The position numbers were made by a program, and so were the translations under genes. Below, piece after piece: positions 1-6,906 of a DNA stretch of 9,112 bases. The DNA is from Candidatus Bathyarchaeota archaeon (GTDB lineage: Archaea; Thermoproteota; Bathyarchaeia; TCS64). Under the pieces are notes generated by a model that worked only from the letters and a program-made list of their open reading frames with translations, made no database searches and was not told the origin of the DNA. Numbering within the stretch: the stretch's first letter is position 1; every line of letters starts with the position of its first letter. The stretch covers positions 1-9,112 of the forward strand of contig JAUVYU010000016.1 in assembly GCA_030602935.1 (NCBI GenBank), given 5' to 3'.

Positions 1-44
1 GCGTAAGCTGTGGGGAGTCCCTTCAGACCTCTCGCGCTGGGAGA

Positions 45-308
45 ATGGGCTGGGAGGAGGAGCTGGAGGTCCGGGCGGAGGAGTTCGGCGAACCGGCTGA
101 GCGGTGGGGCAGGAGCATGGAGCGGGAGTGCTTTGGGCTTCCCGAGGGTAACACGATCATCGGCGTGCTGTTCGGGCTTGCCATCATCCTCGTCGGCGCG
201 CGTGAGCTGTTTGACTGGAACATCGATCTCGGGCCTTTTGCAGCCATAGTTGTAGGCGTGCTCATCATCGCTGGGGCCCTGTACAAACAGAGTAAGGGAA
301 AGCGCTGA
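45..308 (+). CDS. Small two-helix membrane protein, function unknown
   Basis: An 87-residue protein that I do not recognise as a named family. Residues 1-30 are highly charged and rich in Glu and Arg. Two hydrophobic stretches follow, about residues 37-52 and 62-80, separated by a short polar turn (ARELFDWNIDLG). The tail is basic (KQSKGKR), which predicts a hairpin membrane protein with a cytoplasmic C-terminus. The ATG at 45 is the first good start, but the frame is open back to the window edge, so the protein could begin further upstream. A GGGAG lies only two bases before this ATG, too close to be a convincing ribosome site. It ends in TGA, 51 bases before the RAM-domain gene on the same strand. 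The gene is probably real because of the coherent transmembrane pattern. Its role is unknown. Confidence 0.6.
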   Translation: MGWEEELEVRAEEFGEPAERWGRSMERECFGLPEGNTIIGVLFGLAIILVGARELFDWNIDLGPFAAIVVGVLIIAGALYKQSKGKR

Positions 309-320
309 TCGCGCGCAACC

Positions 321-350
321 TAATTATTCTAGTCTTCTTAACACTTATAT
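321..350 (+). promoter_or_regulatory. Possible archaeal promoter for the RAM-domain gene
   Basis: The gap between the two small genes is AT-rich compared with its surroundings. It holds two TATA-like stretches, TAATTATT (321-328) and CTTATAT (344-350). The first lies about 35 bases before the TTG start at 360, which would put transcription start near 350 with a very short leader. The second is too close to the start to drive it. This is placement by eye only. Confidence 0.3.
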
Positions 351-359
351 GGTGGTTTT

Positions 360-590
360 TTGGGTTTCGCATATGTTCTCATAGGTGTTGAGATCGGTGC
401 AACTGAGGAGGTTCTGAGGGAGCTCCGGGGGATGCCTGAGGTGAAGGAGTCGTACGGGGTGTACGGGGTCTATGACATCATCGTCAAGGTTGAGGCTGAG
501 GACATGTCGAGCCTCAAGGATGTAGTTTCCTCGAAGATCCGGCGGATAGACAGGGTCCGCAACACGGTTACGATGATCATCACTGAATGA
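360..590 (+). CDS. Stand-alone Lrp/AsnC-type ligand-binding (RAM) domain protein
   Basis: A 76-residue protein that matches the regulation-of-amino-acid-metabolism (RAM) domain of Lrp/AsnC regulators without the DNA-binding helix-turn-helix. The order fits the beta-alpha-beta-beta-alpha-beta fold: a first strand AYVLIGVEIG, a helix ATEEVLRELRGM, the typical loop VKESYGVYGVYDIIVKVEAED with its G-x-YDI signature, a second helix, and a final strand NTVTMIITE. Such proteins are common in archaea, oligomerise, and bind small effectors such as amino acids. They may modulate full-length Lrp proteins. The start is a TTG; no in-frame ATG or GTG fits and the protein start matches the family. It ends in TGA, 32 bases from the 3' end of the convergent MtmB-family gene. 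A functional link to methyl transfer is unproven. Confidence 0.8.
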   Translation: MGFAYVLIGVEIGATEEVLRELRGMPEVKESYGVYGVYDIIVKVEAEDMSSLKDVVSSKIRRIDRVRNTVTMIITE

Positions 591-622
591 AAGCGCTTCT
601 CACGTAGGTGCACGCACGGTTT

Positions 623-2029
623 CTAATACCTGAATTCTAGGCCCAGGTCCTTCATCTCATCCTTCATCTTGTCATAGAGTTCAATGAATCTCTGTCTGGG
701 GGTTAGCGTTTTGAGGTCATACATCTCATCGAATGTGTATCCCCAAGGCCCCCCATCCTTTGTTACCTTCTTCTCGTATTTCTGGACGATAGCCTTCACT
801 AGTTCGTTGGCATCGTCTCTCTTTATCCCCGTCGCTGCGTGCCCGAGTTCAGCGTGGAACCTGTTTTCCAGTGCGCTGCCCAGCATGGGCTTAACCTTGT
901 ACCTGCGAATACCCCCGCCGCAGAAGAGGTCTCGTCCCGAGGCCAAGCTGGCGATGCAGAGCGCTGCAACCTCCCTGAACTGCATCTCCGTGCCCGGGCC
1001 CGCGGCGGTCAGGAAAAACCTTCCGTTTAGGCCCCTGTAGTTCCGTGCTATCGCCTGTCCTGTGAGCTCCGTGCCCCACATCCCCGGGTTCACGCTGGAG
1101 ATGGGAACCGGTCCTGGGCACCTCGTGAGGCCGTGGTCGCCGTAGACGGGGTCGAGGTTGTGCTGGTAGACCATCACGGAGGCGATGAAGTCGGCTATCG
1201 ACACCACGGCGGCGCCCTCCGGTCCTCCGGCCCAGCCGCCGACGATGGAGCCTCCATGGGTCGCCCTGATGCAGCCGTAGTCGAGGGCGTAGGCTGTCTT
1301 CCCGAGGGCCTCGTAGTCGGTCTTGAGCTCTGCCGTGACGGAGATGAACAGCCCGTCGGACTTCCTGACCCCGTCTTCAGGGTTGCAGGCGGCGATGTCC
1401 GCGATGGCCGATGGGCAGGCTGAGACGAAGTGGAGGCCCGGTCTCCCCGCTCTCCGTATGGCTTCACGGGCCCAGGAGGCCATGCGTCGCCCCAGGTGGA
1501 GCGCCAGGGGGGTGCCCATCCGTACGGTGTGGCCCTCTGAGGTGTGGAGCGGGGGGCCGACGTAGAGCCCGTCGATTAGGGGGTCCTCGGCGATGCTCTG
1601 GTAGAGCTTGATGAAGGTCTCGCCCTCAGGGAAGTCGCTCTCGATGACACCCCCGACTATTATAGGGGGCTTCTTGCTGCCTATCCCTCTCCGTGTCACC
1701 GTTCGTTTCTCGCTGCCCTCCCCTATCTCGACACTGTCGCTGACCTCTTTGAGGGCGTCTTTCACCTCGGATTCTTCGAATCGGATGACGCGTTTTGAGC
1801 TCATGCAGTACATGCCGAGCTCAAGGAATAGCTCGATGCCCGCGCTCCAGACGTCGTCGGCCAGGCTGTCGTCGTTTGGGACGTAGACCTCAGGGTCGTA
1901 TTTGATGTCGTGGTCCTTGACTAGCCTCGATGCCTCGTGGAATATCTTCATGTCGAAGTCTCTGACAGGCGTCTGGGCTCCCGTGTTGATCGCCCGGTTC
2001 AGGACCTCCCAGAAGTCTGGAGCAGTCAT
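623..2029 (-). CDS. MtmB-family corrinoid methyltransferase, non-pyrrolysine (paralogue 1)
   Basis: A 468-residue protein of the monomethylamine:corrinoid methyltransferase (MtmB) family, close to the usual length of about 458. Known members move a methyl group from methylamine to the cobalt of a partner corrinoid protein in the cytoplasm. Family landmarks are visible: DDSLADD (53-59), the AGRPG stretch (194-198), AELK (233-236), GGWAGGPEG (264-272), AAGPGTEMQF near residue 350, and a C-terminus FIELYDKMKDEMKDLGLEF resembling the methanogen enzyme. At the position of pyrrolysine 202 of the Methanosarcina protein it has Val202, so no suppression is needed. It is the last gene of an operon behind the corrinoid protein and the TAG-interrupted paralogue. 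A 20-base gap precedes its ATG, with GGGAG 11 bases upstream. It ends in TAG. The family is clear; the substrate may be something other than monomethylamine. Confidence 0.87.
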   Translation of the reverse strand: MTAPDFWEVLNRAINTGAQTPVRDFDMKIFHEASRLVKDHDIKYDPEVYVPNDDSLADDVWSAGIELFLELGMYCMSSKRVIRFEESEVKDALKEVSDSVEIGEGSEKRTVTRRGIGSKKPPIIVGGVIESDFPEGETFIKLYQSIAEDPLIDGLYVGPPLHTSEGHTVRMGTPLALHLGRRMASWAREAIRRAGRPGLHFVSACPSAIADIAACNPEDGVRKSDGLFISVTAELKTDYEALGKTAYALDYGCIRATHGGSIVGGWAGGPEGAAVVSIADFIASVMVYQHNLDPVYGDHGLTRCPGPVPISSVNPGMWGTELTGQAIARNYRGLNGRFFLTAAGPGTEMQFREVAALCIASLASGRDLFCGGGIRRYKVKPMLGSALENRFHAELGHAATGIKRDDANELVKAIVQKYEKKVTKDGGPWGYTFDEMYDLKTLTPRQRFIELYDKMKDEMKDLGLEFRY

Positions 2030-2049
2030 TCAGTCTGTGTCTCCCGATG

Positions 2050-3459
2050 CTAGAACTCCAGGCCCAGATCCTCTAGCTCCTTCTTCACCCCTTCGTAGAC
2101 ATCGAGGAATCTCTTCCGCGGCTGCAGTGTCTTCAGGTCGTATATCTCATCGAGCGTGTGGCCCAGCGGGCCGCCGTCTGACTCCCTGGTGATCCTGTGC
2201 TCATATTTCTGGAGCATCTCCTCGGCAAGGGAGTTGGCGAAGTCGCGTTTAACCTTGGACATGGCGTGGCCGACCTCGGCCCAGAACCTGTTCTCGAGCC
2301 CGCTGCCGAGCAGGGGGACCACCTTGAACCTTCGGGCTCCCTGGCTGAGCCCTTCTCTTCCGCAGGGGATGGAGGCGCAAATGGCTGCGACGATCTCCTG
2401 GAACTGCATCTCCGTGCCGGGTCCCGCGTTGGTCATGGCCACGACCGTGTTTATGATCTTGGTGTTCCTGGAGAGGGCCTGGCTGCCAATGGATGAGCCC
2501 CAGAGGCATGGGCGGGTCACGAATGCGCTGTAGTTGGGAGTAGAGGCTCTGAGGTAGCCCAGTGCGTGGTATGAGGCGCCTACGCTCATCTGGTAGACCA
2601 ATACGGCCATGATTGCGTTGGCGATGGACACTATCAGGGCGCCCTCTGGCCCCCCTGCCTAGCCACCGATCATCCCCCCGTTGTAGACGTGTTTTATGCA
2701 GCCGTAGTCGTGGCTGTAGACTATCTTGTTGAGGTTCTCGTAGTCCGTCTTCAGTTCGAGCATTATGGTGGAGACTATTCCGTCTGACCTCCGGAGGCCT
2801 TCGGCGGAATCAGCCGCGACTATGTTTGCCAGGGCGGATGTGCATGCTGAGATGAAGTGTAGTCCGGGTCTCCCTGCTCGCCTGATCGCTTCGCGCACCC
2901 AGGAGACCATTGATCTGCCGAGGTGGGTCTCCAGGGGCGTTCCCGAGCGTACCAGTCGTCCCTCTGAGGATTGGAGTGGGGGGCCCACGTAGAAGCCGTC
3001 GATGAGGGGCTCCTGGGCGATGGTTTGGTATAGTTTGACGAAGTTCTCGCCTTCTGGGAAGTTGCTCTCGATGACTCCGCCGCAGACGATGGAGGGGGGG
3101 CTGCTGTCATCCACTTTCCTGAGTTTCAGGATTCTCCTCTCGGAGCCTTCTCCGATTATCACTTCGCCTCGCAGCTCCTTGAGCCCCTGTTTGATCTCTG
3201 ACTCGTCGAATTTTATGACTCGGCTAGAGTTCATGCAGTATGCCCCGACCTCCGTGAACAGTTGCAGTCCGGCGTTCCAGGCGTCGTCGGCGAGGCTGTC
3301 GTCTGGTGTGACCGGGGTCTTGGGGTCGTATTTTATGTCGTACTCCTTGGTGAGGCGGGTGGTGACTGAGAAGATCTTCATGTCGAAGTCCCTTGTCGCC
3401 ATGACGGGTCCGGTGTTGCAGGCTCTGTCGAGTACCTCCCAGAGGCTTGGGGCTGCCAT
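2050..3459 (-). CDS. MtmB-family corrinoid methyltransferase interrupted by an in-frame TAG (paralogue 2; possible pseudogene)
   Basis: Read through the TAG at 2659-2661, this gene encodes 469 residues that align along their whole length with paralogue 1, its closest relative here. Upstream: LWEVLDRA, DDSLADD, AGRPG (195-199), LELK. Downstream: AGGPEGALIVSIAN, NAGPGTEMQF, and the end GVKKELEDLGLEF. The TAG is codon 267, at a site that is Trp in paralogue 1 and Phe in paralogue 3. The classical pyrrolysine site is Ile203. There is no frameshift or second internal stop, so any damage is minimal or recent. I prefer the ATG at 3459 to the GTG at 3468: GGAG sits 8 bases before it and the protein start then matches paralogue 1. 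It begins 12 bases after the corrinoid protein stop. It may be a fresh nonsense pseudogene, a readthrough gene or a sequencing error. If translation stops at the TAG, a 266-residue fragment lacking the C-terminal third of the barrel would result. Confidence 0.8.
2659..2661 (-). other. In-frame TAG codon inside the MtmB-family gene
   Basis: The plus strand reads CTA, so the coding strand reads TAG, between GGT GGC before and GCA GGG GGG after. Paralogue 1 has TGG (Trp) at the homologous codon, so a single G-to-A change explains it. It could also be decoded as pyrrolysine or another amino acid if the host has amber suppression; nothing in the window shows such machinery. Confidence 0.9.
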
Positions 3460-3467
3460 ATCATCCA

Positions 3468-3471
3468 CTCC
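3468..3471 (-). promoter_or_regulatory. Ribosome binding site deciding the start of MtmB-family paralogue 2
   Basis: GGAG on the minus strand lies 8 bases before the ATG at 3459 and overlaps the alternative GTG at 3468. A ribosome bound here would use the ATG, which also gives the N-terminus (MAAPSLWEVLD) matching paralogue 1 (MTAPDFWEVLN). Confidence 0.6.
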
Positions 3472-4125
3472 TTATCTCTTTACGAGTTCCTTTGCGACTC
3501 GGACGGCCTCAGCCGCGTCTTTGCCGTAGCCGTCTGCGCCGATGGCTTTCGCCCACTCCTCGGTGACGGGTCCGCCTCCGACCATGACCTTGTATTGGTC
3601 CCTGATTCCGGCGGTCTCCAGGGCTTCGATAAGGTCTTTCATGAAGGGCATCGTCGTGGTCATGAGGGAGGAGGCTGCGATGATGTCTGCCTTGACCTCC
3701 TTCGCCTTCTCGATGAAGTTCAGAGTGTGGGCGTCGCAGCCTATGTCGTAGACCCTGAAGCTGTTCGCCCTGAGCATCGATGCGACGATGCGTAGCCCCA
3801 GGTCGTGTATGTCGCCTTCGACGGTGCCTATGACTACGGTTCCTCGGCTGGTGGACTCCAGGTCCTCTATGGTCATGTGCTCTTCCAGAACCTTCACGGC
3901 GGCCTCCAGGGCCTCCGCGCCGAGGACCAGGTGGGGGAGCCATAGCTCTCCGGCTTCGAATCTGTCTCCGACCACTCTGAGGCCCTTTGCGAGGCCTTCC
4001 TCGATGGCCTTGACGGGGCTAATCTTTGCCTCGACCGAGGCTTTCGCAGCGTCGATGGCGGCGTCGGAGTCGAAGTTTAGCACGGCGTCGGAGAGTTTTT
4101 GGAGAATCTCCTCTTCTTTGGTCAA
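3472..4125 (-). CDS. Methylamine-type methyltransferase corrinoid protein (MtmC/MtbC/MttC family)
   Basis: A 217-residue cobalamin-binding protein of the size and layout of methanogen methylamine corrinoid proteins. Residues 1-90 form the helical cap domain (ILQKLSDAVLNFD, KAIEEGLAKGLRVVGDRFEAGELWLPHL in two parts). Residues about 93-217 form the Rossmann-like B12 domain with the base-off motif DIHDLG at 105-110, where His107 would be the lower cobalt ligand. It then has the conserved SSLMTTTM stretch and a VGGGPVTEEW loop followed by GADGYGKDA. It would accept the methyl group from the MtmB-type enzymes encoded beside it and pass it to a second methyltransferase not present here. It is the first gene of the minus-strand operon. 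The start is TTG: an in-frame TAA lies two codons upstream and later starts would cut the cap domain. It ends in TAA. Which subfamily it belongs to cannot be decided by eye. Confidence 0.92.
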   Translation of the reverse strand: MTKEEEILQKLSDAVLNFDSDAAIDAAKASVEAKISPVKAIEEGLAKGLRVVGDRFEAGELWLPHLVLGAEALEAAVKVLEEHMTIEDLESTSRGTVVIGTVEGDIHDLGLRIVASMLRANSFRVYDIGCDAHTLNFIEKAKEVKADIIAASSLMTTTMPFMKDLIEALETAGIRDQYKVMVGGGPVTEEWAKAIGADGYGKDAAEAVRVAKELVKR

Positions 4126-4147
4126 TCCTTACCACTGAAGCCTAAAT

Positions 4148-4163
4148 ATGTGGATGTCTACAT
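4148..4163. promoter_or_regulatory. Imperfect palindrome, candidate operator between divergent methyltransferase transcripts
   Basis: The 16-base sequence ATGTGGATGTCTACAT has six of eight base pairs symmetric (ATGT-GA-TC-ACAT) about its centre at 4155.5. It lies in the 77-base gap between the corrinoid-protein operon (minus) and the third MtmB-family gene (plus), beside AT-rich TATA-like sequences. A dimeric regulator bound here could control both directions. This is an inference from symmetry and position. Confidence 0.35.
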
Positions 4164-4166
4164 GTA

Positions 4167-4178
4167 AGTTTAATTATC
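4167..4178. promoter_or_regulatory. TATA-like element of the divergent promoter region
   Basis: An AT-rich core TTTAATTA (4169-4176) sits about 30-40 bases before the plus-strand gene starts at 4203/4212 and about 45 bases before the minus-strand start at 4125. Spacing suits a transcript for paralogue 3 beginning near 4199. Read on the other strand it could also serve the corrinoid operon, with a leader of about 20 bases. A second minus-strand candidate, CATATTTA (4143-4150), is closer to the TTG and would give a nearly leaderless message. Confidence 0.4.
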
Positions 4179-4202
4179 TGAGGGATTAGCCGGGGTGTTG
4201 GT

Positions 4203-5585
4203 GTGGGGAGTATGATTAGCCTCGTTGAGATCGCTGATCGGATGCGGACGGGTCCGATGATGTCCGGGAAGGACTGGGATATGGCTCTCTTCAAGAAGAT
4301 GTCTGAGCTGGTCAAGGAGTACGAGATCAAGTGTCCCGATGATCCTTCCATCTGGATCAACACCGATGACAGCCTGGCTGACGCCGCCTGGCAGGCGGCC
4401 GTGGACTTCGTCGTCGACGTGGGCTGCTTCTGCCTGGACAGGGGACGGGTGGTCAAGTTCTCCGAGGAGGAGGTCAAGGAGGCCATCCGTTCGATGCAGA
4501 AGGAGGTCGTGATGGGCGAGGATAAGGACGCTCGTGTTTGGAGGCAGCACGAGATCGAGGGAACCGATCCCATGAACGTCGCCCCGGGGCATCACGCGCC
4601 CTTCACGGAGGATCTGGCGAACAGCGTCGTTCAGAACTTCGCAATGATCCCTCGGCTTGACTTCCTCGAGGGGTTCAACTTCCCCAAGATCGACGGGTAT
4701 GACATCTACGGGATCCCGCTTGAGGCCTACGCGTCCAAGCGTCAGGTGGCCTGGGTGAGGGAGGGCGTCAGGAAGGCGGGGAGGCCCGGCGCCGCCATAG
4801 TTCTCTATCCTATCTCTACCGCTGCTTCGTCGTTTCTCGCTGCGATTGACCCGGTTGCGGGGTTGAGGCCGACGGATGGGCTCCTCCTCTCCGTGCTGCC
4901 CGATGTCAAGGTGCAGTATGACCTGATCACGGCGGCACTCGTGTATCAGAGCTATGGCTATTTCGGGATCAGCGGCAGCTTCGGGATCGCTGGAGGCTTC
5001 GCGGGGGGCCCGGAGGGGGCTATCATTGAGAGTCTGGCGAAGACGATAATCGCGTGGATCGTCTACCGGGACAATCTCTACTATAATGGTGTTGAGCACT
5101 TTGTCCATGTCAGCGGGGGTAAGCGGATCATGTTTCCCATCCATTTCGCCCGTTCCGTCGTCTACCAGGCTACGATCAGGAACTCGGATGGGATTCCGAT
5201 GCATTGGCCTATCCCGGTCTCGGAGCTCTGCACGGAGAGCCATCTTGAGGAGCTGGTATTGCGGAGCATTGAGGCCACGGTTAACGGAGCCAATCTGTAT
5301 GTTCCCCGGGTCAGTCGAAGCCGGATGAACGGGGGGCAGACTCCGGCGGACGCCGAGCTGATGATCGAGGCTTCAGACGCGGCCATTAGATCTGGGGTCA
5401 AACGTGATGATGTGTATGGGATGTTCAAGCCCGTTATCAATAAACTGATGACGAACTCTACTCCGGAGCCTGGGAAGTTGATCACCGAGTGCTATGATCT
5501 GCAGCGTCACAAGCCAAGTCCTGAGTATCAGGAACTTATCGCAAAGGTCAAGAAAGAGTTTGAAGATTGCGGGCTCCAATGGTAG
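4203..5585 (+). CDS. MtmB-family corrinoid methyltransferase, non-pyrrolysine (paralogue 3)
   Basis: A protein of 460 residues (457 from the ATG at 4212), of the MtmB family but clearly more distant from paralogues 1 and 2 than those are from each other. Landmarks counted from the GTG: DDSLADAAW (55-63), AGRPG (192-196), GGFAGGPEG (264-272), LCTES near 345 where the methanogen enzyme has PCTEM, and the end ELIAKVKKEFEDCGLQW. The pyrrolysine site is Val200. The aromatic site that is TAG in paralogue 2 is Phe266. The insertion around residues 128-170 (GHHAPFTEDL onward) differs in sequence from the other two, which suggests a different substrate. The start is uncertain: GTG 4203 or ATG 4212. 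The ATG matches the paralogues' N-terminus slightly better. It ends in TAG, 16 bases from the end of the convergent iron-sulfur gene. It probably shares the single corrinoid protein encoded divergently. Confidence 0.86.
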   Translation: MGSMISLVEIADRMRTGPMMSGKDWDMALFKKMSELVKEYEIKCPDDPSIWINTDDSLADAAWQAAVDFVVDVGCFCLDRGRVVKFSEEEVKEAIRSMQKEVVMGEDKDARVWRQHEIEGTDPMNVAPGHHAPFTEDLANSVVQNFAMIPRLDFLEGFNFPKIDGYDIYGIPLEAYASKRQVAWVREGVRKAGRPGAAIVLYPISTAASSFLAAIDPVAGLRPTDGLLLSVLPDVKVQYDLITAALVYQSYGYFGISGSFGIAGGFAGGPEGAIIESLAKTIIAWIVYRDNLYYNGVEHFVHVSGGKRIMFPIHFARSVVYQATIRNSDGIPMHWPIPVSELCTESHLEELVLRSIEATVNGANLYVPRVSRSRMNGGQTPADAELMIEASDAAIRSGVKRDDVYGMFKPVINKLMTNSTPEPGKLITECYDLQRHKPSPEYQELIAKVKKEFEDCGLQW

Positions 5586-5586
5586 C

Positions 5587-5605
5587 GTAGACGCGCGCGA
5601 TCTAC
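5587..5605. terminator. Possible hairpin between convergent genes
   Basis: GTAGA (5587-5591) and TCTAC (5601-5605) are reverse complements around a GC-rich loop containing GCGCGCGA. The hairpin lies between the TAG of paralogue 3 and the end of the iron-sulfur gene and overlaps the latter's last codons. No strong T-tract follows in either direction, so a terminator role is weak. Confidence 0.2.
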
Positions 5606-6804
5606 CCTTTCGTCAGCTCATCCATACGACTGTAGAAGCCATCGGCCGCCTCGGGTCTTCTCACGCCATCTGAGGCGCAGATGGTGACGCACCTCGCGCA
5701 GGACCACTCAGGGTACAGGGTGGAGAGCTGCCCCCTGTCGTCGCAGCAGCTGGCGTAGTCGAACTGTAGCTTCCCCTCCCAGAACCTGTGGGACTGGCTG
5801 CCCACGTCGTCGGCGTAGCCTCCGTCAGGCGAGGGGGCTGAGTTGTACTCTGCTCCAGAGGGGCATCCGTCGATGCATTTGCCGCAGCCTCCGTCGTTGA
5901 GGGGGATGTATGAGCAGAACCTGCTGCCGTTTACGCCTGGGTCAGTGTTCGTGAAGTCGTAGAGGGAGAAGAGGTATTTCCGCCATGACTCAGTCGGATA
6001 CATCACTCCGCCCCTGCCGTCCTTTACGGGCTCTTCCTTATCGAATAAGATGACAGATCTGATGGGGCCGACGTATCTCCTCACCTTCCCGTTCATGACC
6101 TCGTCCCTGAATAGGATCCGGGATATCCCGAACTGCCCCAGCCCTAGGAGGGCTGCAATGCTCTTCTGGGGGTAGTTACCCCCTTTCGAGGGGCCGTGGC
6201 TGATTCCCTGGCGGGTCTTGGAGATCGCCTCGTTGGAGAGGGCGGTAACGGTCTTGTCGTTCATGGCCAGGACAGCGTTCTCGCCGTCTACGAGGTCTAT
6301 GGCGGCCCTGACTGTTGCCTTGTTTATCATGAGGTTGACGTCGTTATACATCCGAGCGAATTTGTGGGAAGAGCCATTCGCATTCTCCTTTACGGCGTCG
6401 AGATAGTCGTCCACAACCTTCGATGAGAAGGGGAGCATCACGGAGGCGATTACGGCTCGACCGTAGTTCTTCCTCGCATATTCATAGGAGCGGGGAACCT
6501 GGAATATTGTCTGTCTCCCGGACTCGTCCACCCTCGGCCTCCTCCGGTTGGCATAGAACTCCCATATCTCTCGGAGGCCGGCCGGGTGGAGGCCCAGTAC
6601 AGCTGGGTTCCTCAGACCCGCCCATAGGTCATAGTCAAGGGGTACGTTCCCCACTGCGAGCTTTACTAGGGGTTTCCCGTCTTCGTCGGTCTCGTACGTC
6701 GTCCTGGCGAGGCTCCACTGGAACTCGGGCTCCTCCTGGAGCTCAGTTATCTTTTCTTTGAACACGTTCGAGATGCCGTCGACGGAGATGTTGATCTTAG
6801 CCAT
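5602..6804 (-). CDS. QueG/RdhA-like iron-sulfur protein, candidate corrinoid reductase or activator
   Basis: A 400-residue soluble protein with no Tat signal or membrane segment. The middle part around AALLGLGQFGISRI (217-230) and the following VGPIRSVILFD resembles the corrinoid-binding domain of epoxyqueuosine reductase and reductive dehalogenases. The C-terminal part has two iron-sulfur cysteine sets: C307-x2-C310-x3-C314-P and C369-x2-C372-x3-C376, with C297 and C353/C354 as possible remaining ligands. The first Cys of the usual CxxCxxCxxxCP motif is Asp304, so cluster binding may be non-standard. Neighbouring corrinoid methyltransferase genes suggest that it reactivates Co(II) corrinoid protein, as RamA does in methanogens, though it is not RamA-like in layout. 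The start is ATG with only a weak AAAGAG upstream. It ends in TAG. The family assignment is by pattern; the role is inferred. Confidence 0.68.
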   Translation of the reverse strand: MAKINISVDGISNVFKEKITELQEEPEFQWSLARTTYETDEDGKPLVKLAVGNVPLDYDLWAGLRNPAVLGLHPAGLREIWEFYANRRRPRVDESGRQTIFQVPRSYEYARKNYGRAVIASVMLPFSSKVVDDYLDAVKENANGSSHKFARMYNDVNLMINKATVRAAIDLVDGENAVLAMNDKTVTALSNEAISKTRQGISHGPSKGGNYPQKSIAALLGLGQFGISRILFRDEVMNGKVRRYVGPIRSVILFDKEEPVKDGRGGVMYPTESWRKYLFSLYDFTNTDPGVNGSRFCSYIPLNDGGCGKCIDGCPSGAEYNSAPSPDGGYADDVGSQSHRFWEGKLQFDYASCCDDRGQLSTLYPEWSCARCVTICASDGVRRPEAADGFYSRMDELTKG

Positions 6805-6865
6805 GTTTGAACAACTCTTTTCTCAATCTACTAGAGGAGCGAATTAAGACTTTCTGCGCGCGCGA

Positions 6866-6873
6866 TTTTATAG
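6866..6873 (+). promoter_or_regulatory. TATA box of the ureohydrolase gene
   Basis: TTTTATAG centred about 37 bases before the ATG at 6907 would place transcription start near 6896, giving a leader of about 10 bases. No Shine-Dalgarno sequence precedes the ATG, which fits a short-leader archaeal message. Confidence 0.5.
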
Positions 6874-6906
6874 ATCTTCTTCCTCCTTAAGACTGAGTGC
6901 GTTTCA

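Noticed and set aside
1133..1611. Overlapping plus-strand open frames opposite paralogue 1
   Set aside because: Low-complexity Gly/Arg/Pro/Val translations that fall antisense to a conserved gene; no family features or ribosome sites.
2050..2631. A separate gene starting at the internal GTG after the TAG
   Set aside because: The coding similarity runs unbroken from the TAG (AGGPEG onward), and the GTG falls inside a conserved helix with no ribosome site. It is the 3' part of the interrupted gene, not a new gene.
3509..3943. A 144-codon frame overlapping the corrinoid-protein gene on the same strand
   Set aside because: Out-of-frame translation consisting largely of Arg, His and Gly; the other frame carries the complete B12-binding protein.
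4170..5243. A 357-codon open frame on the minus strand opposite paralogue 3
   Set aside because: It lies fully antisense to a clear MtmB-family gene. Its translation is dominated by Arg, Asp, His and Pro with no recognisable domain, as expected for the antisense of a GC-rich gene.
623..5585. Assignment as dimethylamine (MtbB) or trimethylamine (MttB) methyltransferases
   Set aside because: The spacing and sequence of AGRPG, the ELK motif, GG-aromatic-AGG and the GxxTEM region follow MtmB; MttB and MtbB have different motifs. Substrate is still left open.
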